Positions 50,651-58,626 of a stretch of 64,000 bases of DNA are shown in pieces (the first letter of the stretch is position 1; each line of letters begins with the position of its first letter). The stretch lies in contig JAYVSZ010000011.1 of the NCBI GenBank assembly GCA_043774925.1, positions 1 through 64,000 of the forward strand, given 5' to 3'. The position numbers were made by a program, and so were the translations under genes. Below the pieces are notes generated by a model. That model made no database searches. It was not told the origin of the DNA and was given only the letters and a program-made list of their open reading frames with translations. This DNA comes from JAYVSZ01 sp043774925 (GTDB lineage: Bacteria; Pseudomonadota; Gammaproteobacteria; Burkholderiales; Methylophilaceae).

Positions 50651-52132
50651 TTAAAACGTGTACATTGCGGTTAACCAGAGCTTGTCAGTATCACGCACAC
50701 GGCCGCGGTTGGCATTGGCAATGGCGGTTGCATTGTTTGCCACTACGCCAACAGGCAATAATGTATATTGATCACTTTCTGTAAATTTGCCGTATTCAAG
50801 CTTAGCCATCATATTTTTGTCGTAATTCCAAGTAGCAGCCAGGTTCCATTCCTTGCCATAACGGCTGCCATTAGTGGCTGCACCACTGCCAACTGTATGG
50901 AAATCTTTGTCAGAGTCGATGATGTGATAATCCGCAAAGAATGCAAAATCTTCGTAGCGATATGTCGCGGTGACAAAGCTATCTCGAATGCCTTCTACAG
51001 GCGTGGCTAAGAACTTATCGACCCAGCCTTGGAACAAGTGATTGGTGCCAAATGGCGTTTGGAAGGCATATTTGCTGTTGTTGCTTGACAGTAACTCTTG
51101 GTCGGCGCGGATATTGAAGTTATCGAAACCTAAACCGCCGCCAATTTTATAATAGTGTGCGTCAATACGGCTATCGCCGCCGTGGTAGTCGGTTTGTTTG
51201 GCGTATTCTGCCGTGTAAAGCGCGCGGAAGTTAGGGTTGAATGGGTGAATGCCATCGACACGCACGCCGTAGACTTGGTTGCCTTGATCAGCTTTTTGGT
51301 TGTTATTGCCAAACTTTCCGATGTTCGCAGGGGTGTTGCTGCCGCCGTTACCAAACCAAGCGCGACCCAAGCCTAAATCATCAAATGCAGACAAATAAGC
51401 ATACGCCGTAATTGACTCGGTTGGCGAGTAACGATATTTCGCATTCATCATGTCGATATGGCCTTTGGTACGCAAAACAGTGGTGATTTGACGCACGCTT
51501 TCCATGTGACTTAAGAAAATTTCGCTATCAGGAATCGTTTTATTGACGAGTGACACGCCATCAAACACTTGCATTACTTGGCGATAGCCAATGTCGCCCA
51601 CAAAGCGCACGTTATCTAGGTTAATGGCTTGGCGGCCAAGTCTTAATTTGGTATTTTTAATGCCAGTCCAATCCACATACAATTGGTTCACGCCCGTGTA
51701 ATCGGGGTCAACAATTTTGGCGTAAGCAAGCTTATCGGGCTGGTTGGAGACGGCGTTAATTAGCGTGCCATTGGTGCTATCGTTAAAATCGTCTTTCAGT
51801 TTGCTTACGTCAATCATCTGCGCGGCAAAACTAAAGTTGTGAAACGGCGAGGTTTGCCAGCCAATGAGGCTACGCAAGGTGATGCCCTCGCCATCTTTCA
51901 GCTGCTCATTTGGTGTTAAGTTAGGCGCTGCTGGCTGAAAGCCATCTTGACTCACATTTTCATAACGCAAGCGAAAGCTGGTCATCGGCTTGCCTTCCAT
52001 GATGGAATCCAGCAAGGTGTATTCTTTTTCGGCTTCTGGCACAGGCGTGGCTTCTTCCGCATGGGCGTGCATTGTGCTTATGGCAAGCAAGGTCGCCAGC
52101 GCGATTGGTTTAAGTAAGCATTCTAGTTTCAT
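50651..52132 (-). CDS. Outer-membrane beta-barrel porin (alginate-export-like), nitrate locus
   Basis: 493 residues with a signal peptide (LATLLAISTMHAHA). The mature chain alternates short amphipathic strands ending in aromatic residues, e.g. MTSFRLRYENVSQDG, LYVDWTGIKNTKLRLGRQAINLDNVRFVG, VTATYRYEDFAFFADYH, and a final strand ending LWLTAMYTF with the C-terminal Phe of outer-membrane proteins. Its place between nrtC and nirB suggests it admits nitrate or nitrite across the outer membrane. Confidence 0.85.
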   Translation of the reverse strand: MKLECLLKPIALATLLAISTMHAHAEEATPVPEAEKEYTLLDSIMEGKPMTSFRLRYENVSQDGFQPAAPNLTPNEQLKDGEGITLRSLIGWQTSPFHNFSFAAQMIDVSKLKDDFNDSTNGTLINAVSNQPDKLAYAKIVDPDYTGVNQLYVDWTGIKNTKLRLGRQAINLDNVRFVGDIGYRQVMQVFDGVSLVNKTIPDSEIFLSHMESVRQITTVLRTKGHIDMMNAKYRYSPTESITAYAYLSAFDDLGLGRAWFGNGGSNTPANIGKFGNNNQKADQGNQVYGVRVDGIHPFNPNFRALYTAEYAKQTDYHGGDSRIDAHYYKIGGGLGFDNFNIRADQELLSSNNSKYAFQTPFGTNHLFQGWVDKFLATPVEGIRDSFVTATYRYEDFAFFADYHIIDSDKDFHTVGSGAATNGSRYGKEWNLAATWNYDKNMMAKLEYGKFTESDQYTLLPVGVVANNATAIANANRGRVRDTDKLWLTAMYTF

Positions 52133-52155
52133 TTAATTTTCCCTTTATAAATTAT

Positions 52156-52950
52156 TTAAGCCGCTTTTTTAGCGTGACGTTCGTATAAAAATTTCAGCAC
52201 TTCGCTGCGTAAATGGTTGTATTCTTTGTTTTCCGCCAGCGCCAAGCGGTTACGTGGTTTGGGCAAATCCACGCTTAAAATTTCGCCAATGGAAGCACTC
52301 GGGCCGTTGGTCATCATCACAATGCGGTCAGAAAGCAGTACGGCTTCATCCACATCGTGCGTCACCATCACAGCGGTTGCGCCCGATTTTTTCATAATGC
52401 CCATCAGCTCATCCTGCAAATTAGCGCGTGTGAGTGCATCTAGCGCGCCGAATGGCTCGTCCAATAACAAAACTTTGGGCTCCATCGCCAGCGCCCGCGC
52501 AATACCGACGCGCTGTTTCATGCCGCCAGAAATTTCATTCGGGCGTTTTTCTGCTGCATGGCTTAAACCAACCAGCTCAAGCGCTGCATGAGTTCTGGTA
52601 GTTAGGTGAATTTTGTTTTCGCTTGCACCAAACACACGTTCTACCGCCAAATACACGTTCTCAAAGCAGGTAAGCCAAGGCAGCAAAGAGTGATTTTGAA
52701 ACACCACTGCGCGCTCTGGGCCAGGTTTGTGAATCTCGCGTCCCGCACAAAACAAATGACCTTTCGTTGGCTCTAGCAAGCCTGCCACCAAGTTAAGTAC
52801 AGTGGATTTACCGCAACCAGAATGGCCGATAATCGACACAAACTCGCCTTGTTTAACACTTAAATTAATGTTACTTAAGGCCTGAAACGTGCCTTTTTTG
52901 GTGTTAAACGTCATGTCGACGCTTTCAATAAACACATATCTTTCAGTCAT
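52156..52950 (-). CDS. nrtC: Nitrate ABC transporter, ATP-binding protein
   Basis: 264 residues. Walker A GHSGCGKSTVLNLVAG, signature ISGGMKQRVGIARALAMEP, Walker B VLLLDEPFGALD, switch His in MVTHDVDEAVLL. It is the short type (NrtD/NasD-like) without the C-terminal substrate-binding domain of cyanobacterial NrtC. It pairs with the permease 11 bp upstream. Confidence 0.94.
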   Translation of the reverse strand: MTERYVFIESVDMTFNTKKGTFQALSNINLSVKQGEFVSIIGHSGCGKSTVLNLVAGLLEPTKGHLFCAGREIHKPGPERAVVFQNHSLLPWLTCFENVYLAVERVFGASENKIHLTTRTHAALELVGLSHAAEKRPNEISGGMKQRVGIARALAMEPKVLLLDEPFGALDALTRANLQDELMGIMKKSGATAVMVTHDVDEAVLLSDRIVMMTNGPSASIGEILSVDLPKPRNRLALAENKEYNHLRSEVLKFLYERHAKKAA

Positions 52951-52960
52951 TTTGTATTCC

Positions 52961-53881
52961 TTATTCGTAGCTAAAACGGTGAGCGATGGCGATTAATGTC
53001 TGCTCGAGTAATAAACCGACAATACCCACCACAAAAATCGCGATGATGATGTGTTCTACATTCAAATTATTCCATTCATCCCACACCCAAAAACCAATAC
53101 CCACGCCACCTGTGAGCATTTCTGCTGCTACAATCACCAACCAAGCCACGCCGATAGAAAGACGAATGCCCGTCATCATGTAAGGCAACACGCTAGGGAA
53201 GAGGATTTTGGTGACGATTTTCCACTCGCTTAAATTAAGCACTTTTGCCACATTCAAGTAATCCTGCGGCACTTTGCTCACGCCCACGGCAGTATTGATA
53301 ATCATCGGCCAAATGGCGGAGATGAAAATTACCCAAATCGCAGCTGGATTTGCCGCTTTGAACACCAGCAAGCCAATCGGCAACCAAGCCAAAGGTGAAA
53401 CTGGGCGTAGCAAGCTAATCACAGGCGCAGTCATACGGTTTAAAAACTCAAAACGTCCTATCATAAAACCCAGTGGAATGCCCACCAGCGCAGCCATGCC
53501 AAAACCCAAGCCAACACGCTTAAGTGACGCTAAAATATTCCAGCCAATGCCTTGGTCGTTCGGGCCGTTTGAGTAAAAAGGATGCGCAAATAACTCAACG
53601 GCCGATTGCCAAGTTTTGATTGGCCCTGGCAGGCCTGATGTTTGAGATGAAATTAGACTCCAAATCGCAAGCAGCAACAGCAAACCAAACATTGGTGGCA
53701 ACAGCCACTGAAAAAATGTTGTGGCTTTAATCGCAAATTTACTCGGCATTTTTTCAACCTTTTTAGCCTCATCAAATACTTCATTCGCCGCGTTAATAGC
53801 GGCTGCTAGATTGGTTGTGGCGACTGGCGCTTCTTGCTTCATCGGCGCTAGGCTTTCTTTATACATACTGACTACGCTCAT
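52961..53881 (-). CDS. nrtB: Nitrate ABC transporter, permease
   Basis: 306 residues. About six transmembrane helices and the BPD_transp_1 EAA-type loop near INTAVGVSKVPQDYLNVAKVLNLSEWKIVTKILFPSVLPYMMTGIRLSIGVAWLVIVAAEML, typical of nitrate/sulfonate/taurine permeases. A long cytosolic N-terminus (~55 residues) precedes the first helix. Confidence 0.94.
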   Translation of the reverse strand: MSVVSMYKESLAPMKQEAPVATTNLAAAINAANEVFDEAKKVEKMPSKFAIKATTFFQWLLPPMFGLLLLLAIWSLISSQTSGLPGPIKTWQSAVELFAHPFYSNGPNDQGIGWNILASLKRVGLGFGMAALVGIPLGFMIGRFEFLNRMTAPVISLLRPVSPLAWLPIGLLVFKAANPAAIWVIFISAIWPMIINTAVGVSKVPQDYLNVAKVLNLSEWKIVTKILFPSVLPYMMTGIRLSIGVAWLVIVAAEMLTGGVGIGFWVWDEWNNLNVEHIIIAIFVVGIVGLLLEQTLIAIAHRFSYE

Positions 53882-53901
53882 GGCGTGCTCCTTTAAAAAA
53901 C

Positions 53902-55176
53902 TTAAGCCTTAATTTTGAAACTAGCAGCATAAGCGGCTGGGTTTTTGCCATCCCAAACCGTACCATCCATCAATTTGCTGCTGCGCATTGGGTCTTTTGG
54001 CACGCTTACGCCCACTTGGGTGGCAGCTTCAGTGTAAAGATCAATTCGATTTACTTTTTTTGCAATTGCCAAATAATCTGGGTCAGATTTCAACATGCCC
54101 CAGCGCTTGTGCTGTGTTAAAAACCACATGCCGTCAGATAAATACGGGAACGGCACCTTGCCATCTTCCATAAATTTCATGTAGTTTGGGTCTTTCCATT
54201 TTTTACCAATGCCGTTGTCGTAATCCCCCATAAAGCGGCCTAAAATCACATCTTTTGGCGCGTTTACATAGGCTTTTTGCGAAATCAACTCGGCTACTTT
54301 GGCACGATTTTCTGTTGCCTCAATGTATTTGCTGGCCTCTAAAATGGCCATAATCAGTGCACGAGAAGTATTAGGGTTTTTAGCCACAAACTCTGCCGTT
54401 GTACCCAACACTTTTTCTGGATGATCTGCCCAAATATCTTGCGAAGTGGCCACGGTATAGCCTACTTTGTCGTAAATTGCGCGCGCATTCCACGGCTCGC
54501 CCACACAATAACCATCCATATTGCCAATACGCATATTGGCGACCATTTGTGGCGGCGGTACTACAATGTTTTTTACATCTTTAATCGGGTCAATGCCATT
54601 CGCCGCAAGCCAGTAGTTAAGCCACATGGCGTGCGTGCCAGTGGGGAAAGTTTGCGCAAAAGTAAAATCGCGATTTTCATTCTCCATCACGCGTTTTAAG
54701 CTTTTGCCGTCTTTTACGCCTTTATCTTTAAGCTGGTTCGAAAGTGTAATGCCTTGGCCATTGTGGTTCAGCGTCATCAGCACTGCCATGTCTTTTTGTT
54801 GGCCGCCAATACCCATCTGCACGCCATAAACTAAACCATAAAGCACATGCGCTGCGTGCAGCTCGCCATTCACGGTTTTGTCGCGAATAGCCGCCCAGCT
54901 GGCTTCTTTACTCGGCAAAATTTTGATGCCATATTTTTTGTCAAAACCCATTTCTGCCGCCACAATCACGGGCGCGCTATCGGTAAGCGGAATAAAACCC
55001 ACTTTCACTTCGGTCAGCTCTGGCGCATCCGAGCCAGCCGCCCAAGCGCCGCTATGCACGCCTTGCGGCAGCATGTTCAGCATTGCCGCAGCGCCAAACG
55101 CACTGGCGATGCTTTGTTTAAAAAATTGGCGGCGGTCTAAACTTGTTGTAGCTTCAACTTTTTCTAACTTTTTCAT
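53902..55176 (-). CDS. nrtA: Nitrate ABC transporter, substrate-binding protein (Tat-exported)
   Basis: 424 residues. Tat signal with RRQFFKQSIASAFGAAAML. The NMT1/SsuA-like binding fold has KVGFIPLTDSAPVIVAAEMGFDKKYGI, the typical NrtA opening, and GNMDGYCVGEPWNARAIYDKVGYT. It captures nitrate (or nitrite) in the periplasm. It is the first gene after the ANTAR leader. No NasS-like second copy lies in the window, so this homologue is the only NrtA/NasS-type protein seen. Confidence 0.94.
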   Translation of the reverse strand: MKKLEKVEATTSLDRRQFFKQSIASAFGAAAMLNMLPQGVHSGAWAAGSDAPELTEVKVGFIPLTDSAPVIVAAEMGFDKKYGIKILPSKEASWAAIRDKTVNGELHAAHVLYGLVYGVQMGIGGQQKDMAVLMTLNHNGQGITLSNQLKDKGVKDGKSLKRVMENENRDFTFAQTFPTGTHAMWLNYWLAANGIDPIKDVKNIVVPPPQMVANMRIGNMDGYCVGEPWNARAIYDKVGYTVATSQDIWADHPEKVLGTTAEFVAKNPNTSRALIMAILEASKYIEATENRAKVAELISQKAYVNAPKDVILGRFMGDYDNGIGKKWKDPNYMKFMEDGKVPFPYLSDGMWFLTQHKRWGMLKSDPDYLAIAKKVNRIDLYTEAATQVGVSVPKDPMRSSKLMDGTVWDGKNPAAYAASFKIKA

Positions 55177-55202
55177 GCTTGCTCCTTAACAAAAATTCTG
55201 GC

Positions 55203-55250
55203 AAAAAAAAGCGCCTTGAGCATGAAGATTTACCTTCACATTCAAGACGC
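55203..55250 (-). terminator. ANTAR-controlled intrinsic terminator in the nrtA leader
   Basis: 17-base stem arms 55211-55227 and 55234-55250 (one mismatch region) with loop ATTTAC, followed on minus by eight T (plus A run 55203-55210). It lies 26 bp before the nrtA ATG and directly after the two hexaloop hairpins, so it should stop transcription unless NasT intervenes. Confidence 0.9.
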
Positions 55251-55272
55251 CTTTGTCTTATTTATTAATATC

Positions 55273-55313
55273 TACGCCATCTTTGGCGTAACTGCCAACC
55301 CGACTTTGGGTTG
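55273..55313 (-). promoter_or_regulatory. ANTAR RNA element: two hexaloop hairpins (P1, P2)
   Basis: On minus, P1 is CAACCC-AAAGTC-GGGTTG (55296-55313) and P2 is TACGCC-AAAGAT-GGCGTA (55273-55290). Both stems are perfect 6-bp, and both hexaloops have A at position 1 and G at position 4, the known ANTAR-binding signature. P2 competes in space with the terminator that follows. NasT encoded just upstream is the expected ligand. Confidence 0.93.
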
Positions 55314-55338
55314 CTAAAACTAAAACTACCTATAAATT

Positions 55339-55917
55339 TTACACAATCAGCAATTTTGCAGCTTCAATCAACTGGCTCGATAAATCTGCTAACTTCATAT
55401 TCTTTTTCATCGCCATGCTACGCAACAAGTTATAGGCCTCATCTTCATCCAAATTACGTTGCTTCATCAGCAAGCCTTTGGCTTGTTCAGTCACTTTGCG
55501 TTCCTCGAGTTTTGTTTTTGCTTGCTGTAACTCGCTACGCAAACTTTTAAATTCTTCAAATCGTGCAACTGCGGCATCAATCACAGGAGTTAACCTTTCA
55601 TTTGGAATATCACCAACTACATAAGCGCACACGCCCGCTTGTGTGGCAGATTTAATTTTTGCTTTATCTCCATCATGCGCAAACATCACAATCGGGCGCG
55701 GATCATGCATGGTCACCACACATATATTCTCCAGCGTATCGCGGCTGGGCGAATTGGTATCAATAATTACTATATCCGGCTGCAACTCGCTACACGCGGT
55801 ATGCAAATTAACGGTATCTTGCAGATGCGCAATTACCTCATACCCGCTATCAAGCAGCGATTGCTTTAAGGGGGTAGTACGCTTTAAATCGTTATCTACA
55901 ATCATTACACGGAGCAT
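55339..55917 (-). CDS. nasT: NasT-type response regulator with ANTAR RNA-binding domain
   Basis: 192 residues. Receiver-like domain ~1-120 (RVMIVDNDLKRTTPL, IVIIDTNSPSRDTLE with the Asp), then a coiled-coil (FEEFKSLRSELQQAKTKLEERK) and ANTAR ~135-190 (VTEQAKGLLMKQRNLDEDEAYNLLRSMAMKKNMKL). It is an RNA antiterminator that frees the nrt operon from the leader terminator. In other bacteria it is held inactive by NasS without nitrate. No nasS is adjacent here. Confidence 0.94.
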   Translation of the reverse strand: MLRVMIVDNDLKRTTPLKQSLLDSGYEVIAHLQDTVNLHTACSELQPDIVIIDTNSPSRDTLENICVVTMHDPRPIVMFAHDGDKAKIKSATQAGVCAYVVGDIPNERLTPVIDAAVARFEEFKSLRSELQQAKTKLEERKVTEQAKGLLMKQRNLDEDEAYNLLRSMAMKKNMKLADLSSQLIEAAKLLIV

Positions 55918-55951
55918 AGAAGCCCATAAAAACTATTAACAGTTAGTGCTT

Positions 55952-55967
55952 AGCAAGCGCTGTGCCA
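55952..55967 (-). promoter_or_regulatory. Putative sigma-54 (-24/-12) promoter of nasT
   Basis: On minus, TGGCACAGCGCTTGCT: consensus TGGCAC and TTGCT with GG and GC 10 bp apart. Predicted start near 55941, 24 bases before the nasT ATG. It would make nasT and the nrt operon nitrogen-controlled. Confidence 0.72.
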
Positions 55968-56256
55968 TAGTTATAATTTTAATTTAACTTATTGAATATA
56001 AATATATAAATAATATTTTTATGGGAATAACAATTCCAGTTAAATTTTCTCACGCACAATCCTGGTGCGGTTGCACCAGTAAAACTTATTAAAGGGGCTT
56101 GATGTCAATATTGCACAGTTGAAGATTAATGCGTGTTTTAGACATATTAGAAATAGTAGAACAGGGCGCTATAAGTCATTAGAAAAAGTGACTGGTTTAT
56201 TTCTTGGTGAGGGTTAAAAGACTTACTCATGATCGGAATAGGCTTTCTCATTGCGA
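55968..56256. other. Intergenic region between nasT and tRNA-Arg
   Basis: With the nasT promoter this makes a 339-bp span without a gene. It holds the NtrC-like site (listed separately) and an AT-rich stretch (55976-56050). A 43-codon stop-bounded frame at 56086-56217 has no good start codon or ribosome site. I see no convincing gene, repeat or attachment site here. Confidence 0.6.
56054..56079. promoter_or_regulatory. Putative NtrC-binding site(s) upstream of nasT
   Basis: GCACAATCCTGGTGC (56054-56068) fits GCAC-N7-GTGC. It overlaps a second perfect palindrome CTGGTGC-GGTT-GCACCAG (56062-56079). The centre of the first is about 120 bp upstream of the start predicted from the nasT -24/-12 promoter, a normal enhancer distance. 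Confidence 0.62.
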
Positions 56257-56333
56257 TGGTGCGCCCGGCGGGAGTCGAACCCACGACCTTTGGCTTCGGA
56301 AACCAACACTCTATCCAGCTGAGCTACGGGCGC
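56257..56333 (-). tRNA. tRNA-Arg (anticodon CCG)
   Basis: 77 bases including the encoded CCA. Acceptor GCGCCCG paired with CGGGCGC, D arm AGCTCAGCTGGATAGAGT, anticodon loop TTCCGAA (CCG), T arm GTGGGTTCGACTCCC. It decodes CGG. Confidence 0.96.
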
Positions 56334-56383
56334 ATAAATCTTCCAAGTGCCTGATTATAGCAAATGGGGTGTCGCTTGTCCTT

Positions 56384-56410
56384 TTGCCAATTTGCTTGAG
56401 CTAGTATAAT
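56384..56410 (+). promoter_or_regulatory. Likely promoter of the cytochrome c gene
   Basis: A perfect -10 TATAAT (56405-56410) lies 34 bp before ATG 56444; a weak -35 (TTTGCC/TTGCCA near 56383-56389) is at about normal distance. Consensus-based. Confidence 0.45.
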
Positions 56411-56443
56411 GGCAGCAACTTAACGTAAATTGGACTGACTATC

Positions 56444-56923
56444 ATGAGCAATCAAACCACCACATCGAGTATTAGTGCCTTTCAGAAATTTTTTGTTATT
56501 TTGGGTGGGATAGTTGCACCAATCTTTATTGTTTATACGCTCACAAAATCACCAGAATTAGCGTCCGAGGCAGAGGCTAAGGTGGTTGAACGCATTAAGC
56601 CGTTGGCACTGGTTGAGGTGAGCAAGGAAACTGGCCCGCACGTGGATAAAAGTGGTGAAGAGGTGGTTAAAGCGGGCTGCTCAGCTTGCCACGCGGCTGG
56701 GGCGATGGGTTCGCCAAAGATTGGTGATAAAGGCGCTTGGGGTCCACGCATTGCACAAGGATATGAAACGCTTATAAAACACGCTTCAGAAGGTATACGC
56801 GCTATGCCAGCGCGTGGTGGTAATCCAGACCTGAGTGATGCGGAAATTGCTGGCGCGGTGGCTTTTATGGCGAATCAAGCGGGTGCTAAATTTGTTGCGC
56901 CAAAACCTGCAGCCGCAAAATAA
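56444..56923 (+). CDS. c-type cytochrome (cytochrome c5-like)
   Basis: 159 residues. An N-terminal membrane anchor or signal (FFVILGGIVAPIFIVYTL, about residues 15-35) is followed by one haem c domain: AGCSACHAAGAMGSPKIGDKGAWGPRIAQG and an axial Met in GIRAMPARGGNPDLSDAEIAGAVAFMANQ. The arrangement is that of the c5 family. It is a likely electron donor to the terminal oxidase. It ends in an Ala/Pro/Lys tail. Confidence 0.92.
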   Translation: MSNQTTTSSISAFQKFFVILGGIVAPIFIVYTLTKSPELASEAEAKVVERIKPLALVEVSKETGPHVDKSGEEVVKAGCSACHAAGAMGSPKIGDKGAWGPRIAQGYETLIKHASEGIRAMPARGGNPDLSDAEIAGAVAFMANQAGAKFVAPKPAAAK

Positions 56924-56938
56924 TCTAATATTTGCCGA

Positions 56939-57763
56939 ATGGCAACTTACGCAATAGGCGACATTCAAGGCTGCTATCATGCTTTTCAGGCCTTGTTGAG
57001 CCGCGTTCAATTTAACGCCAAGCTAGATTCTTTGTGGCTGGTGGGCGATTTAATCAATCGCGGCAGCGGTTCGCTCGAGGTGTTGCGCTGGTGCTATCAG
57101 CACCAAAATCAACTCAAAGTAGTGCTGGGAAACCACGATTTGCATGCGCTTGCCGTTGCGCACGGCATTAAGCCTGCGCACAAAGGAGATACGCTGCAAG
57201 CCTTGCTGGATGCGCCTGACAGCGATATGCTATTTTCATGGTTGCGTCATCAACCATTGCTAATTTATAACGAAGAATACACGATGGTGCATGCTGGCTT
57301 GCTACCGCAATGGCATTTGACCGATGCGATGATGCATGCGCGCGAAGTTGAATCTGCCTTGCAAGGCACAAATTACCAAGCATTTTTGCACGGCATGTAT
57401 GGTAATACGCCTAACGCTTGGCACGATGATTTAGTCGGAATGGCGCGTTTACGCGTGATTACCAATACGATGACGCGGATGCGCATTTGTACGCCAGAAG
57501 GTGCGCTGGAGTTTGATTTTAAAGGCGAGCTAGACGATATTCCGCATGGCTACTTGCCTTGGTTTGATGTGGCTTCAAGAAAATCACATGCGGCAAACAT
57601 TATCTGCGGGCATTGGTCGGCGCTGGGCTTGCAGCAGCGCGAGAATATTCACGCCTTGGATACGGGCTGTTTATGGGGCGGAAAGTTAACCGCGATGTGT
57701 TTAGAAACCAAGGCCATCACACAAGCGCCTTCGGATGCAAAAGATAATCCTTTAAAGCTTTAA
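56939..57763 (+). CDS. apaH: Symmetrical bis(5'-nucleosyl)-tetraphosphatase
   Basis: 274-residue metallophosphatase that splits Ap4A into two ADP. Metal motifs GDIQGCYHAF, LVGDLINRGSGS and VLGNHDLHALAVAHG are in order, and the later His appear in MVHAGLLPQW and ICGHWSALG. It starts 15 bp after the cytochrome gene. Its 3' end overlaps the convergent acyltransferase gene by 12 bp. Confidence 0.95.
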   Translation: MATYAIGDIQGCYHAFQALLSRVQFNAKLDSLWLVGDLINRGSGSLEVLRWCYQHQNQLKVVLGNHDLHALAVAHGIKPAHKGDTLQALLDAPDSDMLFSWLRHQPLLIYNEEYTMVHAGLLPQWHLTDAMMHAREVESALQGTNYQAFLHGMYGNTPNAWHDDLVGMARLRVITNTMTRMRICTPEGALEFDFKGELDDIPHGYLPWFDVASRKSHAANIICGHWSALGLQQRENIHALDTGCLWGGKLTAMCLETKAITQAPSDAKDNPLKL

Positions 57764-58531
57764 ATGCGTTGAAATTGCGCTAAACGCCGCCTCGGCGAGC
57801 GCTTGTCTATTGGCTCCCAGAGCAGGTGAGGGTGCAGGTATGGGCGTTAAAAAGTGTAATTCAACCACTGGATTTTTTTGTTTTAAAATATTCAGCATCG
57901 ATTCGCCCATCGTTGTATCGCCCGCATAAGCCACTTGTGTATTCACACCCCCATTTGGAAGCGGATAACGAATGGCCACTGGCCACACATTTGAGTTTGC
58001 GCTAATGGCGGCTTGCACAATGCTACTTTTAAATTTGAGAATGTGCGTACCATCTGTAGTGGTACCTTCGGGGAAAAATCCAACATTCTCGCCGTTTTGC
58101 AGGCTTTGTGTGGCCATTTCAACAATACGTAGCGCATCTTTTCTGCGACTTCTATCGATAAATAGCGTGCCAGATTTCTTGACCAAATAGCCAAAAACTG
58201 GCCAGCTACTGACCTCAGATTTTGCAATGAATCTCAGTGGAATGATGCTATTGATGGCGTGAATATCTGTCCAAGAGATGTGATTCGCCACAAACATGGT
58301 GGCCTGCGTGGTGGAGAGTGGTAATTGGCCAGGCGTGATCACTTTAATGTTAAAACAGTGGAGCAAGCCTTTGCACCACCATCGGGTGAGACTAAGTTTT
58401 TTTGCTCGACCGATAAATGGCCAAAAAGCGCCTGCAATGGCCAAGCCCATTAAAATGTGCAGCAATAAGTGGGCGCTGCGGTAGGTGCGGGTGAGTAGGT
58501 TGGTGTGGGGCATTGTTCGCGATGCGCTCAT
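57752..58531 (-). CDS. 1-acyl-glycerol-3-phosphate acyltransferase family (PlsC-like)
   Basis: 259 residues from ATG 58531 (a frame open to 58579 adds unlikely residues; ATG 58513 is also possible). N-terminal hydrophobic helix (LLLHILMGLAIAGAFWPFI) and acyltransferase motifs NHISWTD (NHxxxxD), SGTLFIDRSRRKD and FPEGTTTDG. It transfers acyl chains in phospholipid or ornithine-lipid synthesis; the exact acceptor cannot be told. Confidence 0.88.
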   Translation of the reverse strand: MSASRTMPHTNLLTRTYRSAHLLLHILMGLAIAGAFWPFIGRAKKLSLTRWWCKGLLHCFNIKVITPGQLPLSTTQATMFVANHISWTDIHAINSIIPLRFIAKSEVSSWPVFGYLVKKSGTLFIDRSRRKDALRIVEMATQSLQNGENVGFFPEGTTTDGTHILKFKSSIVQAAISANSNVWPVAIRYPLPNGGVNTQVAYAGDTTMGESMLNILKQKNPVVELHFLTPIPAPSPALGANRQALAEAAFSAISTHLKL

Positions 58532-58574
58532 GTTTAAAACGTACAATAGCAGTAAGCGGATGCCTGGGCAACCG

Positions 58575-58608
58575 CGCAAAAAAATAGGCGCTCATAAGCG
58601 CCTATTTT
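58575..58608 (-). terminator. Intrinsic terminator after the SlyB-like gene
   Basis: Perfect 12-bp stem AAAATAGGCGCT/AGCGCCTATTTT (58581-58592, 58597-58608), loop CATA, with an A run on plus (T run on minus) just beyond. It ends the minus-strand gene stopping at 58627. Confidence 0.9.
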
Positions 58609-58626
58609 AAAGCTTAAAGAAACGCC

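Noticed and set aside
56086..56217. A 43-codon open frame between nasT and tRNA-Arg, ending near 56217
   Set aside because: No ATG or GTG start with a ribosome site, only a late TTG; length is within chance for this region. It could be a remnant, but I cannot support it.
56257..56333. tRNA-Arg 3' end as an attachment site for an integrated element
   Set aside because: No integrase gene or direct repeat of the tRNA 3' end is seen on either side.
56204..56404. A 66-codon plus-strand frame
   Set aside because: It runs across the antisense of tRNA-Arg(CCG), so it is not a gene.
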